A stretch of DNA of 64,000 bases, from NCBI GenBank assembly GCA_017521825.1, contig JAFXBK010000090.1, positions 1 to 64,000 of the forward strand. The letters run 5' to 3'. Origin of the DNA: Oscillospiraceae bacterium. GTDB lineage: Bacteria; Bacillota; Clostridia; Oscillospirales; Ruminococcaceae. This document shows, in pieces, positions 42,801 to 51,679 of the stretch. A model generated the notes under the pieces. That model was given only the letters and a program-made list of their open reading frames with translations, did no database searches and was not told where the DNA came from. Each line of letters begins with the position of its first letter. Positions within the stretch are counted from its first letter, which is position 1. The position numbers and the translations under genes are program-made.

Positions 42801-45036
42801 CCCGGATTTTGCAGAACTTGATTACGCAAAAATTATAGTGACGGAAACCGAACACGATTGGGGCGAAGCGGAATATACCTGGGCGGAGGACGGTTCTTCC
42901 TGCGTTGCAACCCGCGTTTGCAAAACCAACGGAAGACATAAGGAAACCGCCGAGGCAAAAATCACCTCCAGAACCGTAAAAGAAGCCACCTGTGAAGAGG
43001 AAGGCGAAACCGAATATACCGCCACCTTTGACGTTGACTGGGCTGAAAAACAGACCAAAACCCTTACCGATATCGGCGAAAAAGGCCACGATTGGGGCGA
43101 AGCCGAATATACCTGGGCGGCGGACGGTTCTTCCTGCGTTGCAACCCGCGTTTGCAAAAACGACGGAAACCATAAGGAAACCGCCGAAGCAACCGAAATA
43201 AAATCCGCGACAACCAAAGAACCCGCTTGCGAGGAAAAAGGCGAAACCACCTATACCGCAACCTTCGGCGTTGACTGGGCGGAAGAACAGACCAAAACCA
43301 TTGCCGATATTGACGAAAAAGGCCACGATTGGGGCGAAGCGGAATATAACTGGGCGGAAGACGGTTCTTCCTGCGCGGCGGAAAGAGTTTGCAAAAATGA
43401 CGGAAATCATAAAGAAACCGTAAACGCGAAAATTACTTCCAAAGTCGTAAAAGAGGCTACCTGCGAAGGAAAAGGTGAAACCGAATATACCGCGACTTTT
43501 GACGTTGACTGGGCTGAAAAACAGACCAGAACCATTACCGATATCGGCGAAAAAGGCCACGATTGGGGCGAGGCTGAATATACCTGGGCGGAAGACGGTT
43601 CTTCCTGTACTGCGACCCGAGTTTGCAAAAACGACGGAAACCATAAGGAAACAGCAAACGCAACTGAAATAAAATCCGAAACAACAAAAGAACCCGCCTG
43701 TGAGGAAAAAGGCGAAACCACCTATACCGCAACCTTTGATGTTGACTGGGCGGAAAAACAGACCAAAACCATTGCCGATATTGACGAAAAAGGTCACGAT
43801 TGGGGCGAAGTCGAATACACCTGGGCGGCGGACGGTTCTTCCTGCGCGGCAACCCGCGTTTGCAAGAACGACGGAAACCATAAGGAAACCGTAAACGCGA
43901 AAATTACTTCCAAAGTCGTAAAAGAAGCTACCTGCGAAGAAAAAGGCGAAACCGCATATACCGCAACCTTTGACGTTGACTGGGCGGAAAAACAGACCAA
44001 GACCCTTGCCGATGTTGACGAAAAAGGCCACGATTGGGGCAAAGCCGAATACACCTGGGCGGAAGACGGTTCTTCCTGCGTTGCGACCCGCGTTTGCAAA
44101 AACGACGGAAACCATAAGGAAACCGCCGAGGCAACCGAAATAAAATCCGAAGTTGCAAAACCCGCAACCTGCACCACAATGGGCGACACCAGATACGAAG
44201 CTGTTTTTGCCGTTGATTGGGCGCACGATTTTAAGGCGATCACCGATATTGCCATTGATGAGGATGCTCATGAATGGGGAGAATGGGAAGTTGTGACCGA
44301 ACCCGATTATGAAAACGAAGGCCTTGAAAAGCGTGTTTGCAACCTTGACGATAAACATTACGAGGAAAAAGAAATTGCAAAACTTACCGTAAAACCGGAA
44401 GAAACCCAAAAAGTTGAAGGCCCGGACGATACCAGGGAATATGTTGTGGTATATCAGGAAGACGTTATTATTGTTCCGGATGGCCTTAACGTAACCGTTC
44501 AGGATATCAGAAAGGATCTTTGGAATGCGGTTAAAGGCGGTTCCCTTAAAGGAAACGTAAAAGTTACTTTCGGCGAAGCGACCATCGGTTATTTTAACGA
44601 TAAAAACGAATTTGTTCCCATCGAAAGCGACGAATTCTTCAAGGACGGAAAAACAATAGACATTGTTCTCAGATATCCCGAAGGCAGCGACAGAAACGAT
44701 AAATTTGAAGTTTATCACTACAGAGATGACGGAAAGGTCGAAAATTGCAGGATAAAATCCAAAACCGAAAAAGGCCTTATGATTACCGTGGATCATCTTT
44801 CTCCTTTTGCAATCGCTTACGAAAGCGTTGATAACAACAATAACGAAAGGCCGACCGTTCCTTCTAGACCCGGAAAGCCTTCCGTAAAACCGGATCCCGG
44901 CATAACCATCATTGCTCCCGAAAAGGAAAAAGAGGAATCCAACCCGAACACCGGCGCACCGGTTGTTGATCTTGGCGGCGCGGGAATCCTTGTTCTTGCG
45001 GCCGCGGCAATGTTTATCGGAAAAAAGAATAAATAA
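39892..45036 (+). CDS. Large wall-anchored repeat protein
   Basis: A 1714-residue secreted protein. Signal peptide to about residue 25 (AFA). Residues about 30-290: right-handed beta-helix-like region. About 300-660: strings of CxxC/His modules and D-x-D/N-G-D-H-x-CD repeats that look metal- or calcium-binding. About 665-980: a region resembling the carbohydrate-binding beta-helix type (DUF4353-like, GGSISIDA, ISGG). About 988-1460: six tandem repeats of 78 and 79 residues in strict alternation, plus a diverged seventh. The C-terminus has NPNTGAPV, a hydrophobic helix and KKNK, a sortase-type signal (LPXTG variant). AAAGGAG before ATG. Likely an adhesin or glycan-binding surface protein; the exact ligand is unknown. 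Confidence 0.85.
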   Translation: MKKRIFSMIIAIIMVVGVFPAEAFAEELQSPVVTATYNGVTTEYTDLDDAFASLAGTGGTITLHGNFTQNQQILIESGVTITVIGNGYGITASEDIHGNIFGVSDGSTLIFDKTFIYAESETSGAGIYIYDESSGVVIQNGSYIYAKNHSGIDSEGKVTVTGAQISGKPAVYGFPGSEITLDSAEGQKIELYAQNFDSAVRAHGSKLTMAGDIFAQGMDYGIYADGESEVFISGPIKSNLNFHAYEIDYEEEGILIKPADGYTITESDVSFIKISDHNGGVLELREDGNIGLKFVHQHKALYGYEPVTENTHRFECECGETITEDCDFRWHTYNDDAHWTECYYCDNRINVEAHIFEGCYCTGENCGYDIHEVEEWVASEEDPEIHTGICTKCEETIEEGHYYNALVHDEVGHWFICKCGLVYEETYETHNINPYWDPYSGTKHYKYCDTCSYQIIEDHVDEDADAICDKCEDEIHICIDEDGDHICDECQEFIEELCTDENGDHTCDGENCGEKMEWLCADENGDHTCDNEKCQRHMKELCSSEEETIYCDVCDRNFCAHDYLISCESLDDGTHSGICDYCGEDVIEDCYVWEYIYDEEKHYERCVCEYALDEAGHTFEEGYIYKTSVTGHWLVCDDCAFEKYEEHKFSEGECICGAEENEVHDIYVGGKALENGEYIDNEGNITTQKPAGGYAYYKDGVLELNNYEFAGKGVLSLLDIDISEEQYAAVFATRDLTIKLIGENFIVETSTDEMEGIYGNSVFVIGDLTIEGEGKLSIPEGDDGIEVHDGTVTLKEGNVEIGTAAEAVMDDGLDIKNGNLIIDGGYLYVHSEDHGADVEGDFSMKKGTALITAGDDGLNIMRDIKVSGGQMRVDAEDYGFDSEEGSIFVSGGEIYMTTNDEDGFDSGKKIEISGGSISIDATEDCFETPKVTITGGSLELVAGKLAIDSDKTIIDEMMGVFDSEDELIEDPDFAELDYAKIIVTETEHDWGEAEYTWAEDGSSCVATRVCKTNGRHKETAEAKITSRTVKEATCEEEGETEYTATFDVDWAEKQTKTLTDIGEKGHDWGEAEYTWAADGSSCVATRVCKNDGNHKETAEATEIKSATTKEPACEEKGETTYTATFGVDWAEEQTKTIADIDEKGHDWGEAEYNWAEDGSSCAAERVCKNDGNHKETVNAKITSKVVKEATCEGKGETEYTATFDVDWAEKQTRTITDIGEKGHDWGEAEYTWAEDGSSCTATRVCKNDGNHKETANATEIKSETTKEPACEEKGETTYTATFDVDWAEKQTKTIADIDEKGHDWGEVEYTWAADGSSCAATRVCKNDGNHKETVNAKITSKVVKEATCEEKGETAYTATFDVDWAEKQTKTLADVDEKGHDWGKAEYTWAEDGSSCVATRVCKNDGNHKETAEATEIKSEVAKPATCTTMGDTRYEAVFAVDWAHDFKAITDIAIDEDAHEWGEWEVVTEPDYENEGLEKRVCNLDDKHYEEKEIAKLTVKPEETQKVEGPDDTREYVVVYQEDVIIVPDGLNVTVQDIRKDLWNAVKGGSLKGNVKVTFGEATIGYFNDKNEFVPIESDEFFKDGKTIDIVLRYPEGSDRNDKFEVYHYRDDGKVENCRIKSKTEKGLMITVDHLSPFAIAYESVDNNNNERPTVPSRPGKPSVKPDPGITIIAPEKEKEESNPNTGAPVVDLGGAGILVLAAAAMFIGKKNK
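42853..44268 (+). repeat. Six in-frame tandem repeats, alternating 234 and 237 bp
   Basis: Units start at HDWGEAEYTW-type segments at 42853, 43087, 43324, 43558, 43795 and 44029; a diverged end unit begins at 44269. Odd units contain KITS..VVKEATC, even units TEIKS..TKEPAC, so the real period is a 471-bp (157-residue) dimer. Confidence 0.9.
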
Positions 45037-45058
45037 AAACTTTTGTTAAACAAAAAAA

Positions 45059-45089
45059 GGTGGCGCGGCAAAAGCCGCGCCACCTTTTT
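45059..45089 (+). terminator. Terminator of the surface-protein gene
   Basis: GGTGGCGCGGC AAAA GCCGCGCCACC TTTTT. Confidence 0.9.
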
Positions 45090-45205
45090 AAATAGAAAAG
45101 AGAAAGTTGAGAATATTTTTCCTTTTTTGTTTTAAGTAAAATTAGTATCAAAATTCAACATTTTCCGTTAGAATTATACACCAATTAGTTGGCAAAGTCA
45201 ACTAA

Positions 45206-45250
45206 TAAAAACCCGGTTGTTAAATTTTTAAAACAACCGGGCTTTTTAAA
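45206..45250 (-). terminator. Terminator of the GH13-M20 operon
   Basis: CCCGGTTGTT / AACAACCGGG stem flanked by A and T runs; next to the M20 stop at 45259 and usable in both directions. Confidence 0.75.
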
Positions 45251-45258
45251 ATAAAATT

Positions 45259-46623
45259 TTAAACTTGTTTTATAAAATCCTTATAAAAAACAACGCATTC
45301 GCCGATGTTTTTTATGGAAATACATTCGTTTGCGCCGTGGATCGAAGCAAACTGGGCTTTGGAAAGATCGATAGGAGCGAAGCGAAGAATATTTTCCGCA
45401 ACGTCGGTAAGCCTTCTGGCATCGGTTCCGGCGGTTAAAAGGAAGGGCGCAACCGCCACATCCGGAAAGTTTTTATTAAGAAGATTTTCCACTTTTTTAA
45501 AAGCCGCTCCGTTAAAATCGGTTGGTTTACAGTAATCCCGAAGGGTTTCCTCAATTTCCACCCCATATTTTTTGCCGATTTCCCTGATTTTTTCAAGGCC
45601 GCGGTAAAGGTCTTCCTCCCTTATGCACCGAAGGTACATGGTGGCCTCCGCTTCTTTTGCTCTTGTTTGAGCACCGGGTTCAAAAACCGTGCTCAAACCA
45701 GTAAAGGAAACGGAAGTTTTGAGCATGGCGCTGGCGGCAGGGATTTTTGCCATGATTTTTTTGATAAGCGGAGAAAAAAGCGAAACATTACCAAAAAGAA
45801 AATTCATCGGGAAGGACATATAAGGAACATGGCGCTCGAAGGTTGCGCGAACTTCCGGATAAAATTCCGCCTTATAAATTTTGTTGCTTTTTTCGGAAAC
45901 TTCCGCAACAAAACGGGAAATCCGTTCCGCGGGCGTTGCTGTTGCTTTCGCAAAGCTTCCGTGGCCGCTTTTGGTTTCCGAAAAAGTTCTGCAGCGGAAA
46001 ATGTGGCGGCTTTTTTCATGGACCGCAACAACGGCGCTTTTACATTTAACTCCGGGGATCATTCCTTCGGTTATTGCGCCGCCTTCATCCAGAACGGTTT
46101 CGAAGAAAATTCCTTCATTTTTAAAATATTCCGCCGCAAGAACCATTCCGTCGCCGGAACATTCTTCGTTGTTGGAAGAACCGATGTAAAGGTTGAATCC
46201 GGAAAATTCAAAACCTTCGGAAAGAAGTTCTTCAAGAGCCATAAGTTCCGCAAAAAGGGGAGTTTTGGTATCGATTGTTCCCCTTCCGTAAAGAAAACCT
46301 TCCTTTTCGGTTGCGGTAAAAGCTTCGGTTTCCCAACCTTCGCAGGAATCCACAACGTCGTGGTGCGACATAAGAAGGATATTTTTCTCGGCATTTTTTC
46401 CTTTTACAACGTAGAAAAAGCATCCGCTTCCGAAAACAAGTTTTTCGGCTTTTTCGGCGATGTTCGGGAAATTTTTATCGATTACGGAATAAAATTTTTC
46501 AAATTCCGCCTTGTTTTCGCCGTTTTCGGTAAAAACGGTTTTGCAATTTATCATTTGGGAAAGGATTTTTGCATATTCTCCGCATTTTTCAGCGGAAACA
46601 TTTTTTCTTTTTTCGTTTTCCAT
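45259..46623 (-). CDS. M20-family metallopeptidase, cytoplasmic
   Basis: A 454-residue paralogue of the peptidase at 3299-4741 but without the N-terminal membrane helix. Motifs: LLMSHHDVVD, YGRGTIDTKT (bridging Asp), NNEECSGDG (Glu pair), DEGGAI and LLTAGTDARR. It is 18 bp after the GH13 gene with CGGAGAAA before ATG, so they share a transcript. A TTTGAGCACC ... GTGCTCAAA inverted pair lies inside the gene (45667-45696). Substrate unknown. Confidence 0.85.
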   Translation of the reverse strand: MENEKRKNVSAEKCGEYAKILSQMINCKTVFTENGENKAEFEKFYSVIDKNFPNIAEKAEKLVFGSGCFFYVVKGKNAEKNILLMSHHDVVDSCEGWETEAFTATEKEGFLYGRGTIDTKTPLFAELMALEELLSEGFEFSGFNLYIGSSNNEECSGDGMVLAAEYFKNEGIFFETVLDEGGAITEGMIPGVKCKSAVVAVHEKSRHIFRCRTFSETKSGHGSFAKATATPAERISRFVAEVSEKSNKIYKAEFYPEVRATFERHVPYMSFPMNFLFGNVSLFSPLIKKIMAKIPAASAMLKTSVSFTGLSTVFEPGAQTRAKEAEATMYLRCIREEDLYRGLEKIREIGKKYGVEIEETLRDYCKPTDFNGAAFKKVENLLNKNFPDVAVAPFLLTAGTDARRLTDVAENILRFAPIDLSKAQFASIHGANECISIKNIGECVVFYKDFIKQV

Positions 46624-46641
46624 AAAATTTCTCCGGTTTTG

Positions 46642-48525
46642 TTATTTCATTTCACATTCAAAAAGATAGGATTCGCCGGCTTTTACGGTGATTTCGGAAT
46701 CGGAACTTTTAAAAGTTTTTCCGAAAATTTCCGTTTTAAAACCTTTTGCGCCAAAAGCTTCCAAAGGAAGTTTTATTTTTTTATCCGTTTCTTCGGTGGA
46801 GATTATTCCGACAAATACTTTGTTTTCATCAAAACGGGCAAAGGAGGAAATTCTTCCTTCGGAAAAAACAAACTTAAAACTTCCGGTTCTAAGGACTTCG
46901 TTTTCCTTTCGAAGGTCGATCATTTTTTTATAAAGACGGTAATTTTCGGTGTTTTTAAAATCCTTGCTCCATGGCATTGGGTAACGGCAGCCTTCCATAC
47001 TTTCAAGTGTTCCGTCGATAGAAACTTCGTCGCCGTAATAAATTGAAGGAGCGCCCGGAAGAAGGAACTGGAAAATAACAGCGCCCTTATAATTTTCAAA
47101 GCTGATTTTCGGGTTGTTATGAAGGCGCGGGGTATCGTGGCTGTCGAAAAGGTTGAACTGGTTTTCCCAAAGAGCGAAAGGGATTTTTGAAAAATGTTCC
47201 ATAACGCGGTTTTCAAAATCCTTCGCGGTCATTTTATAAGGGATATCACGGAGAAGGGGCTGGTCGGCCATGAAAAGATCCGGTTCGCCCAGGAACTGGC
47301 GGATGGCTCTTCCGCAGCCGTAATAGTTCATCGGTGAATCCCATTGGTCACCACGAAGATGTTCGGCGCAATCGCCCCAATCCTCCGCAAGGATATAGGC
47401 GTTTGGGTTAACGGATTTTATTTCAAAGCAGATTTCGGGCCAAAGCTCGGTATCGAGCTGGATCTCGTTGTTGCGAAGGAAAATATCCGCAACGTCAAAG
47501 CGCCAGCCGTCGATGTTATAGGGCGGCTTGAGCCATTTTTTGAGCACGGAATCTTCCGCCTTATAAATTTTTTGGCGGAGGGATTCGGAAGTGTAGTTAA
47601 GGGTCGGCATGGTTTCGACGCCGAACCAGCCGAGATAGCTGTTGTTTTCGCCGAAGAAATAGTATCCGCGTTCTTCGGAATCCGGGTTATTATATGCGCC
47701 GACGGATTTTTCGAACCATTCGCCGTCCCGGTTGAACCATTTATGGTCGATTCCGGTGTGGTTTATGGAAATATCGAGCACGAGTTTCATCCCGTTTTTG
47801 TGGAGTTCGGTGCTCAGTTTTTCAAGAGCTCCGTCGCCGCCGAAATGGGGATCGATATGGTAATAATCTATGCAATCAAACTTATGAACAGAGGGCGCAC
47901 AGAAGATAGGGTTAAGATAAAGCGCGGTTATTCCAAGTTCTTTAAGATAAGGAATTTTCTCGATTATGCCTTCAAGGTCACCGCCATGAAAATCAAGACA
48001 ATGACCGTGCTCATAATCGAGCGGAACATCTTCCCAGTTTTCTCTTTTTATGGTTTTATAGCCGTTTTGAGCATATTCGCCGGTTTTTACGTCGTTTTCG
48101 GGGTTTCCGTTGCAAAAACGCTCCGGGAAAATCTGATAAAAAACGGAATCCTTCACCCATTCCGGTTTTTTATAATCCGCGATGAGCACGAAATCGTGGC
48201 TGTGGTCGGGAATATAGGTTGTTATCCCGTTTTGAGTATAGTAATAAATCGCATCTTCGGTAACGATATAGAACTGATATTGAAGGCGTTTTTCAGAAAC
48301 TTTGATTTCTGTTTCGTAGTAGGTCAGACCGTGCTCGGTTTTGAGCACCGACATTTCGTGAAAATCGTCGATTCCGTTGGGGAACGAAAGAAGAAGCACG
48401 TGTTTTACCGGGGCATGCTCAAGAAAGCGGACCCGGATTTTTACTGTTTCGCCGATTTTTGGCGAAAGGTTGCTTAAAAAAGTTTTTGTTCCGTCGCTGT
48501 GGACGCTTTTAAGCCAGTTTTCCAA
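46642..48525 (-). CDS. GH13 alpha-glucan hydrolase (neopullulanase / cyclomaltodextrinase type)
   Basis: A 627-residue GH13 enzyme without signal peptide, so it acts on maltodextrins in the cytoplasm. An N-terminal beta-sandwich (about 1-115) like that of maltogenic amylases/neopullulanases precedes the barrel. Catalytic regions: DISINHTG (I), GWRFDVAD with nucleophile Asp (II), ILAEDWGD with the acid Glu (III), LFDSHDTPR (IV). The frame is open from TTG 48564, but AAGGTGG seven bases before TTG 48525 supports the shorter form (ENWLKSVHSDGTKTF). Followed by an M20 peptidase. Product specificity cannot be read. Confidence 0.87.
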   Translation of the reverse strand: MENWLKSVHSDGTKTFLSNLSPKIGETVKIRVRFLEHAPVKHVLLLSFPNGIDDFHEMSVLKTEHGLTYYETEIKVSEKRLQYQFYIVTEDAIYYYTQNGITTYIPDHSHDFVLIADYKKPEWVKDSVFYQIFPERFCNGNPENDVKTGEYAQNGYKTIKRENWEDVPLDYEHGHCLDFHGGDLEGIIEKIPYLKELGITALYLNPIFCAPSVHKFDCIDYYHIDPHFGGDGALEKLSTELHKNGMKLVLDISINHTGIDHKWFNRDGEWFEKSVGAYNNPDSEERGYYFFGENNSYLGWFGVETMPTLNYTSESLRQKIYKAEDSVLKKWLKPPYNIDGWRFDVADIFLRNNEIQLDTELWPEICFEIKSVNPNAYILAEDWGDCAEHLRGDQWDSPMNYYGCGRAIRQFLGEPDLFMADQPLLRDIPYKMTAKDFENRVMEHFSKIPFALWENQFNLFDSHDTPRLHNNPKISFENYKGAVIFQFLLPGAPSIYYGDEVSIDGTLESMEGCRYPMPWSKDFKNTENYRLYKKMIDLRKENEVLRTGSFKFVFSEGRISSFARFDENKVFVGIISTEETDKKIKLPLEAFGAKGFKTEIFGKTFKSSDSEITVKAGESYLFECEMK

Positions 48526-48600
48526 GAAACAAGACCACCTTTTCGGAATTTGTTTATAAACCAATTAAAACATATTTCCCGAAGATTGGCAAGGGAATAT

Positions 48601-49470
48601 TTATTCCTCAAATTCTTTCTTATGTTCCATAAAAAAATCAAAAAACATCCGGACGTTGGGAAGTTCCGTCCATTTTTTGACGGAAACGGGTTTTGAATCC
48701 AGGTCGTAGATTTTTGCGCCGGGGATTGAAAGGAAAACCGGCGAATGGCTTGCGATTATAAACTGGCAACCAAAAAACCTTGCGGAATCAGTAATATACT
48801 GCATAAGTTCCTTTTGAAGAGGGATGGAAAGGCTGTTTTCCGGTTCGTCAAGGAGGTAAACCGCTTTGGAAGTGATACGGTTGGTAAAAAATTTAAGGGC
48901 GCTTTCGCCGTTGGAAAACATATCCACGTTTTTCATAAGGTGTTTTTTAACGAACTGGGATTGGGTTCCGCGTTTTCGCTTTGCGTCAACAACTTCCTTG
49001 AAGTTATCGTAATCCGCCATGCTGTTAAAGCGAAATTCGCTGTATCTTTTTTCCGTAAATTCGTCAAAAAGTTCCAGCCTTCGCTTATCAATTCCGTTAT
49101 TAAGGCAGCGGACGTTAAGAAGATAATCAAAAATATCGTCGCTTGTTAAAATCTGGCTGTTTTGGGGAATTTCTGCGGAGGAAAACATTTGGCAGTATTC
49201 AAGGTATGTTTCAAAAAAAGCGCCGCCGGAAAAGGGCGAATGGCGGGTTATTCCGGCGGATTCCGCAATAAGATTAAGGACGGTGGATTTTCCCGAACCG
49301 TTTCCGCCGTAAAAAATCGTTATGGGCGAAAAATCTATCCGCTTAAATTCCTTTTCCGGAAAAATTTTAAAGGGATAATATCCGTTATAACAGGTTCGGA
49401 GTTGGTTAGCGAAAAAATCCGCTTCGTCAGCCGGGGAAGCAAATTCAAAAGAATTAATATATATCGACAA
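48601..49470 (-). CDS. Stand-alone ABC-type AAA ATPase (AAA_15/AAA_21-like)
   Basis: A 289-residue SMC/ABC-like ATPase: Walker A GGNGSGKST, signature-like region FSNGESALKFF, Walker B YLLDEPENSLS, and the switch IIASHSPVFLSI. No partner nuclease (TOPRIM or HNH) is fused or adjacent, so it is not an OLD or Gabija system on this evidence. Such small ATPases are widespread in Firmicutes with unknown role. The start is TTG 49470 with AGGCGGTG, which sits within a long-range hairpin (GCACCGC..GCGGTG at 49475-49520). Confidence 0.7.
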   Translation of the reverse strand: MSIYINSFEFASPADEADFFANQLRTCYNGYYPFKIFPEKEFKRIDFSPITIFYGGNGSGKSTVLNLIAESAGITRHSPFSGGAFFETYLEYCQMFSSAEIPQNSQILTSDDIFDYLLNVRCLNNGIDKRRLELFDEFTEKRYSEFRFNSMADYDNFKEVVDAKRKRGTQSQFVKKHLMKNVDMFSNGESALKFFTNRITSKAVYLLDEPENSLSIPLQKELMQYITDSARFFGCQFIIASHSPVFLSIPGAKIYDLDSKPVSVKKWTELPNVRMFFDFFMEHKKEFEE

Positions 49471-49541
49471 AAAAACACCGCCTTTCTTTTACTTTTATTA
49501 AAGCACAAAAGAGCGGTGTTTCAATATTTGGAAAAGGTGAT

Positions 49542-49570
49542 GGTGCGTTTTTGTAGGACAAAAACGCACC
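49542..49570 (-). terminator. Terminator after the CoA-disulfide reductase gene
   Basis: Perfect 13-bp inverted repeat GGTGCGTTTTTGT / ACAAAAACGCACC, loop of three. Confidence 0.7.
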
Positions 49571-49580
49571 AAAGGCTTTT

Positions 49581-51269
49581 TTATTTATCCATTCCGCAGG
49601 GGAAGGAAGATTCGATAAGGGATTTATCGTTCATCACCGTATCGTAAAAACGGAAGCCGCCGGCAAAATTATAGGCGGTAAAACCGTTTCCTTCAAGGAT
49701 CCGGCTTGCGATATAGCTTCTAAGGCCGCTTTGGCAGATTACGTAAACGGGTTTACCCGGTTCAATTTCGGAAAGGCGTTCCCGGAGTTCATCAACCGGA
49801 ATATTTTTAAAACCTTCGATGTGGCCGCGTTCAAATTCCTTTACCGTTCTGGTATCAAGAAGGGTGCAGGCGGTTTTCGGGAGTTTTTCAAGGTCGGGAA
49901 TAAACCATTGTTTAAGGGTTCCGTTTGCGATGTTGTCAATCATAAATCCGGCCATGTTGACCGGGTCTTTTGCAGAGGAATAGGGCGGAGCATAGGAAAG
50001 ATCCAGCTCTTTAAGCTCGGTCGCCTTCATTTTGGCTTTGATTGCGGTGGCGATTACGTCGATTCGCTTATCGACCCCTTCGTAACCGATAATCTGGGCA
50101 CCGAGAAGGCGGAAGGTTTTTTTCTCGAAAAGAACCTTCATGGTCATAACTTTTCCGCCGGGGTAATAACCGGCGTGGCTCATGGGCGAAAGAATTACTT
50201 TGTCAAAATCAATTCCGGCGGCCTTCGCGGTTTTTTCATTTATTCCGGTGGAAGCGGCGGTAAGGGAAAAGATTTTTATAACGGAGCTTCCGAGAGAACC
50301 TTTATAGACGCTGTTTTTGATTTTGCAGATGTTGTCCGCGGCAATTCTTGCCTGTTTGTTTGCGGGACCTGCAAGGGAAATAAGGGCATCTTCGCCGGTT
50401 ACAAAGTTCTTTACCTGGACCGCGTCACCGACGGCATAGATATTCGGGACGGAAGTTTCCATTTTTTCGTTAACGATTATGCTTCCGCGGATTCCGGTTT
50501 TAAGTCCGGCCTTTTTGGCAAGGGAATTTTCCGGGGAAACGCCGATTGCAAGGGCGACCATATCCGCATGGATTTTTCCGCCTTTTAAAAGAACGTCGAT
50601 TCCGCCGCCGGTTTCGGAAAAACCTTCGACGGAAGAACCGAGAAGAAGATTTATTTTATTGCGGCGGATTTCCGAATGGATGAAAGCCGCCATGTCGGAA
50701 TCGAAAGGCGAAAGAAGCTGGCTTGCGCCTTCAACAATGGTGGTTTCGATTCCAAGGGCGGAAAGATTTTCCGCAAGTTCAACGCCGATAAACCCGCCGC
50801 CGATTATAACGGCGGATTTTGGCTTTTCGGAATTTACAAAATCTTTTATTTTGAAGGTGTCCTCAACGGTACGGAGGGTAAAAATCCGTCCGGAATTTAC
50901 TCCGGGTATTGGCGGAACGGCGGGTTTTGCGCCGGGAGCAAGAATAAGCTTATCATAGTTTTCGCTGAAGATATTTCCGTTTTCAAGATTTTTTACCAAA
51001 AGGGTTTTGGCGCTTGGGTTGATGTCGATAACCTCATGGCGGGTTTTCATATCAACCCGAAAACGCCGGAAAAAGCTTTCCGGAGTTTGGAGGGTAAGAT
51101 CCTCCGGATCGGTTATAACGTCGCCGATATAATATGGCAGGCCGCAGTTTGCATAGGAAACATATCCGCTTCGCTCGAAAACTTTTATTTCCGCTTTTTC
51201 ATCAAGCCTGCGGATTCTTGCGGCGGCGGTGGCGCCGCCGGCAACTCCGCCGACGATTATAACTTTCAT
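49581..51269 (-). CDS. CoA-disulfide reductase with C-terminal rhodanese domain
   Basis: A 562-residue flavoprotein of the CoADR-RHD type that reduces CoA disulfide or persulfide with NAD(P)H. FAD site VIIVGGVAGGATAAARI, single active cysteine in YANCGLPYY (Cys42), NAD site VIIGGGFIGVELAE, FAD site IYAVGDA, and a rhodanese domain with ICQSGLRS (Cys512). The architecture matches persulfide/polysulfide reductases used in sulfur and redox homeostasis. AAAGGAGC before ATG. A cysteine-less thioredoxin is encoded 50 bp upstream on the same strand, so both are probably one transcript. Confidence 0.92.
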   Translation of the reverse strand: MKVIIVGGVAGGATAAARIRRLDEKAEIKVFERSGYVSYANCGLPYYIGDVITDPEDLTLQTPESFFRRFRVDMKTRHEVIDINPSAKTLLVKNLENGNIFSENYDKLILAPGAKPAVPPIPGVNSGRIFTLRTVEDTFKIKDFVNSEKPKSAVIIGGGFIGVELAENLSALGIETTIVEGASQLLSPFDSDMAAFIHSEIRRNKINLLLGSSVEGFSETGGGIDVLLKGGKIHADMVALAIGVSPENSLAKKAGLKTGIRGSIIVNEKMETSVPNIYAVGDAVQVKNFVTGEDALISLAGPANKQARIAADNICKIKNSVYKGSLGSSVIKIFSLTAASTGINEKTAKAAGIDFDKVILSPMSHAGYYPGGKVMTMKVLFEKKTFRLLGAQIIGYEGVDKRIDVIATAIKAKMKATELKELDLSYAPPYSSAKDPVNMAGFMIDNIANGTLKQWFIPDLEKLPKTACTLLDTRTVKEFERGHIEGFKNIPVDELRERLSEIEPGKPVYVICQSGLRSYIASRILEGNGFTAYNFAGGFRFYDTVMNDKSLIESSFPCGMDK

Positions 51270-51319
51270 AATTTTTTGCTCCTTTCGGCTTGGGTTATAA
51301 CATAATACTATACCTTTTT

Positions 51320-51619
51320 TTAAAGAATGGCAAGTACGCTTGCTTTAATTCCCGTTTCGATGGTGCGGGCAATTATTTTTCCGCCTTTTATAAGCGCCAT
51401 TGACGGAACGTGCTTTATATTAAGTTCCGCGGAAAGTTCCGGGGAATCGTGGGCGTTCATACGGACAACTTTTATGTCCTCCCTTTCGGAAGCAATTTCT
51501 TCCGCAACGGTTTTGGAATTTCTTCCGCTCCAGGGCGCCCAGATATCCAGAAGGACGGGTTTTTCGGATTCAAGAACTTCTTTTTTAAAGCTGTGTTTGT
51601 TTATATTGATAACGGACAT
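51320..51619 (-). CDS. Thioredoxin-fold protein without active-site cysteines
   Basis: A 99-residue protein with the thioredoxin fold pattern: LLDIWAPWSGRNSK at 23-36, where WCGPC would be, reads WSGRN (Ser31, Asn34); the cis-Pro strand VPSMALIKGG is kept. There is no cysteine in the whole protein, so it cannot act as a dithiol reductase. AGGAGG before ATG; -10 TATAAT lies on the minus strand at 51655-51660. It is probably cotranscribed with the CoA-disulfide reductase and may be a docking or chaperone subunit; this is inference. Confidence 0.8.
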   Translation of the reverse strand: MSVININKHSFKKEVLESEKPVLLDIWAPWSGRNSKTVAEEIASEREDIKVVRMNAHDSPELSAELNIKHVPSMALIKGGKIIARTIETGIKASVLAIL

Positions 51620-51679
51620 TTTTAGTCCTCCTTTACTTTTTATTTGATTTTATTATATCCTTCGGAAAGGAAATTTTCC

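Noticed and set aside
42853..44268. Possible CRISPR array
   Set aside because: The repeats are 234-237 bp, in frame and contiguous without unique spacers; they are protein repeats.
42058..44796. 912-codon minus-strand frame opposite the surface-protein repeats
   Set aside because: Created by the repeat array and codon bias; low-complexity FGFAPIV-type translation, no ribosome site.
45185..45205. Inverted repeat TTAGTTG...CAACTAA as an operator
   Set aside because: It lies between convergent gene ends, far from any start; more likely part of a terminator region.
48601..49470. Anti-phage defence ATPase (Gabija or OLD-like)
   Set aside because: No TOPRIM, helicase or nuclease partner is fused or adjacent; only a generic ABC-type ATPase can be supported.
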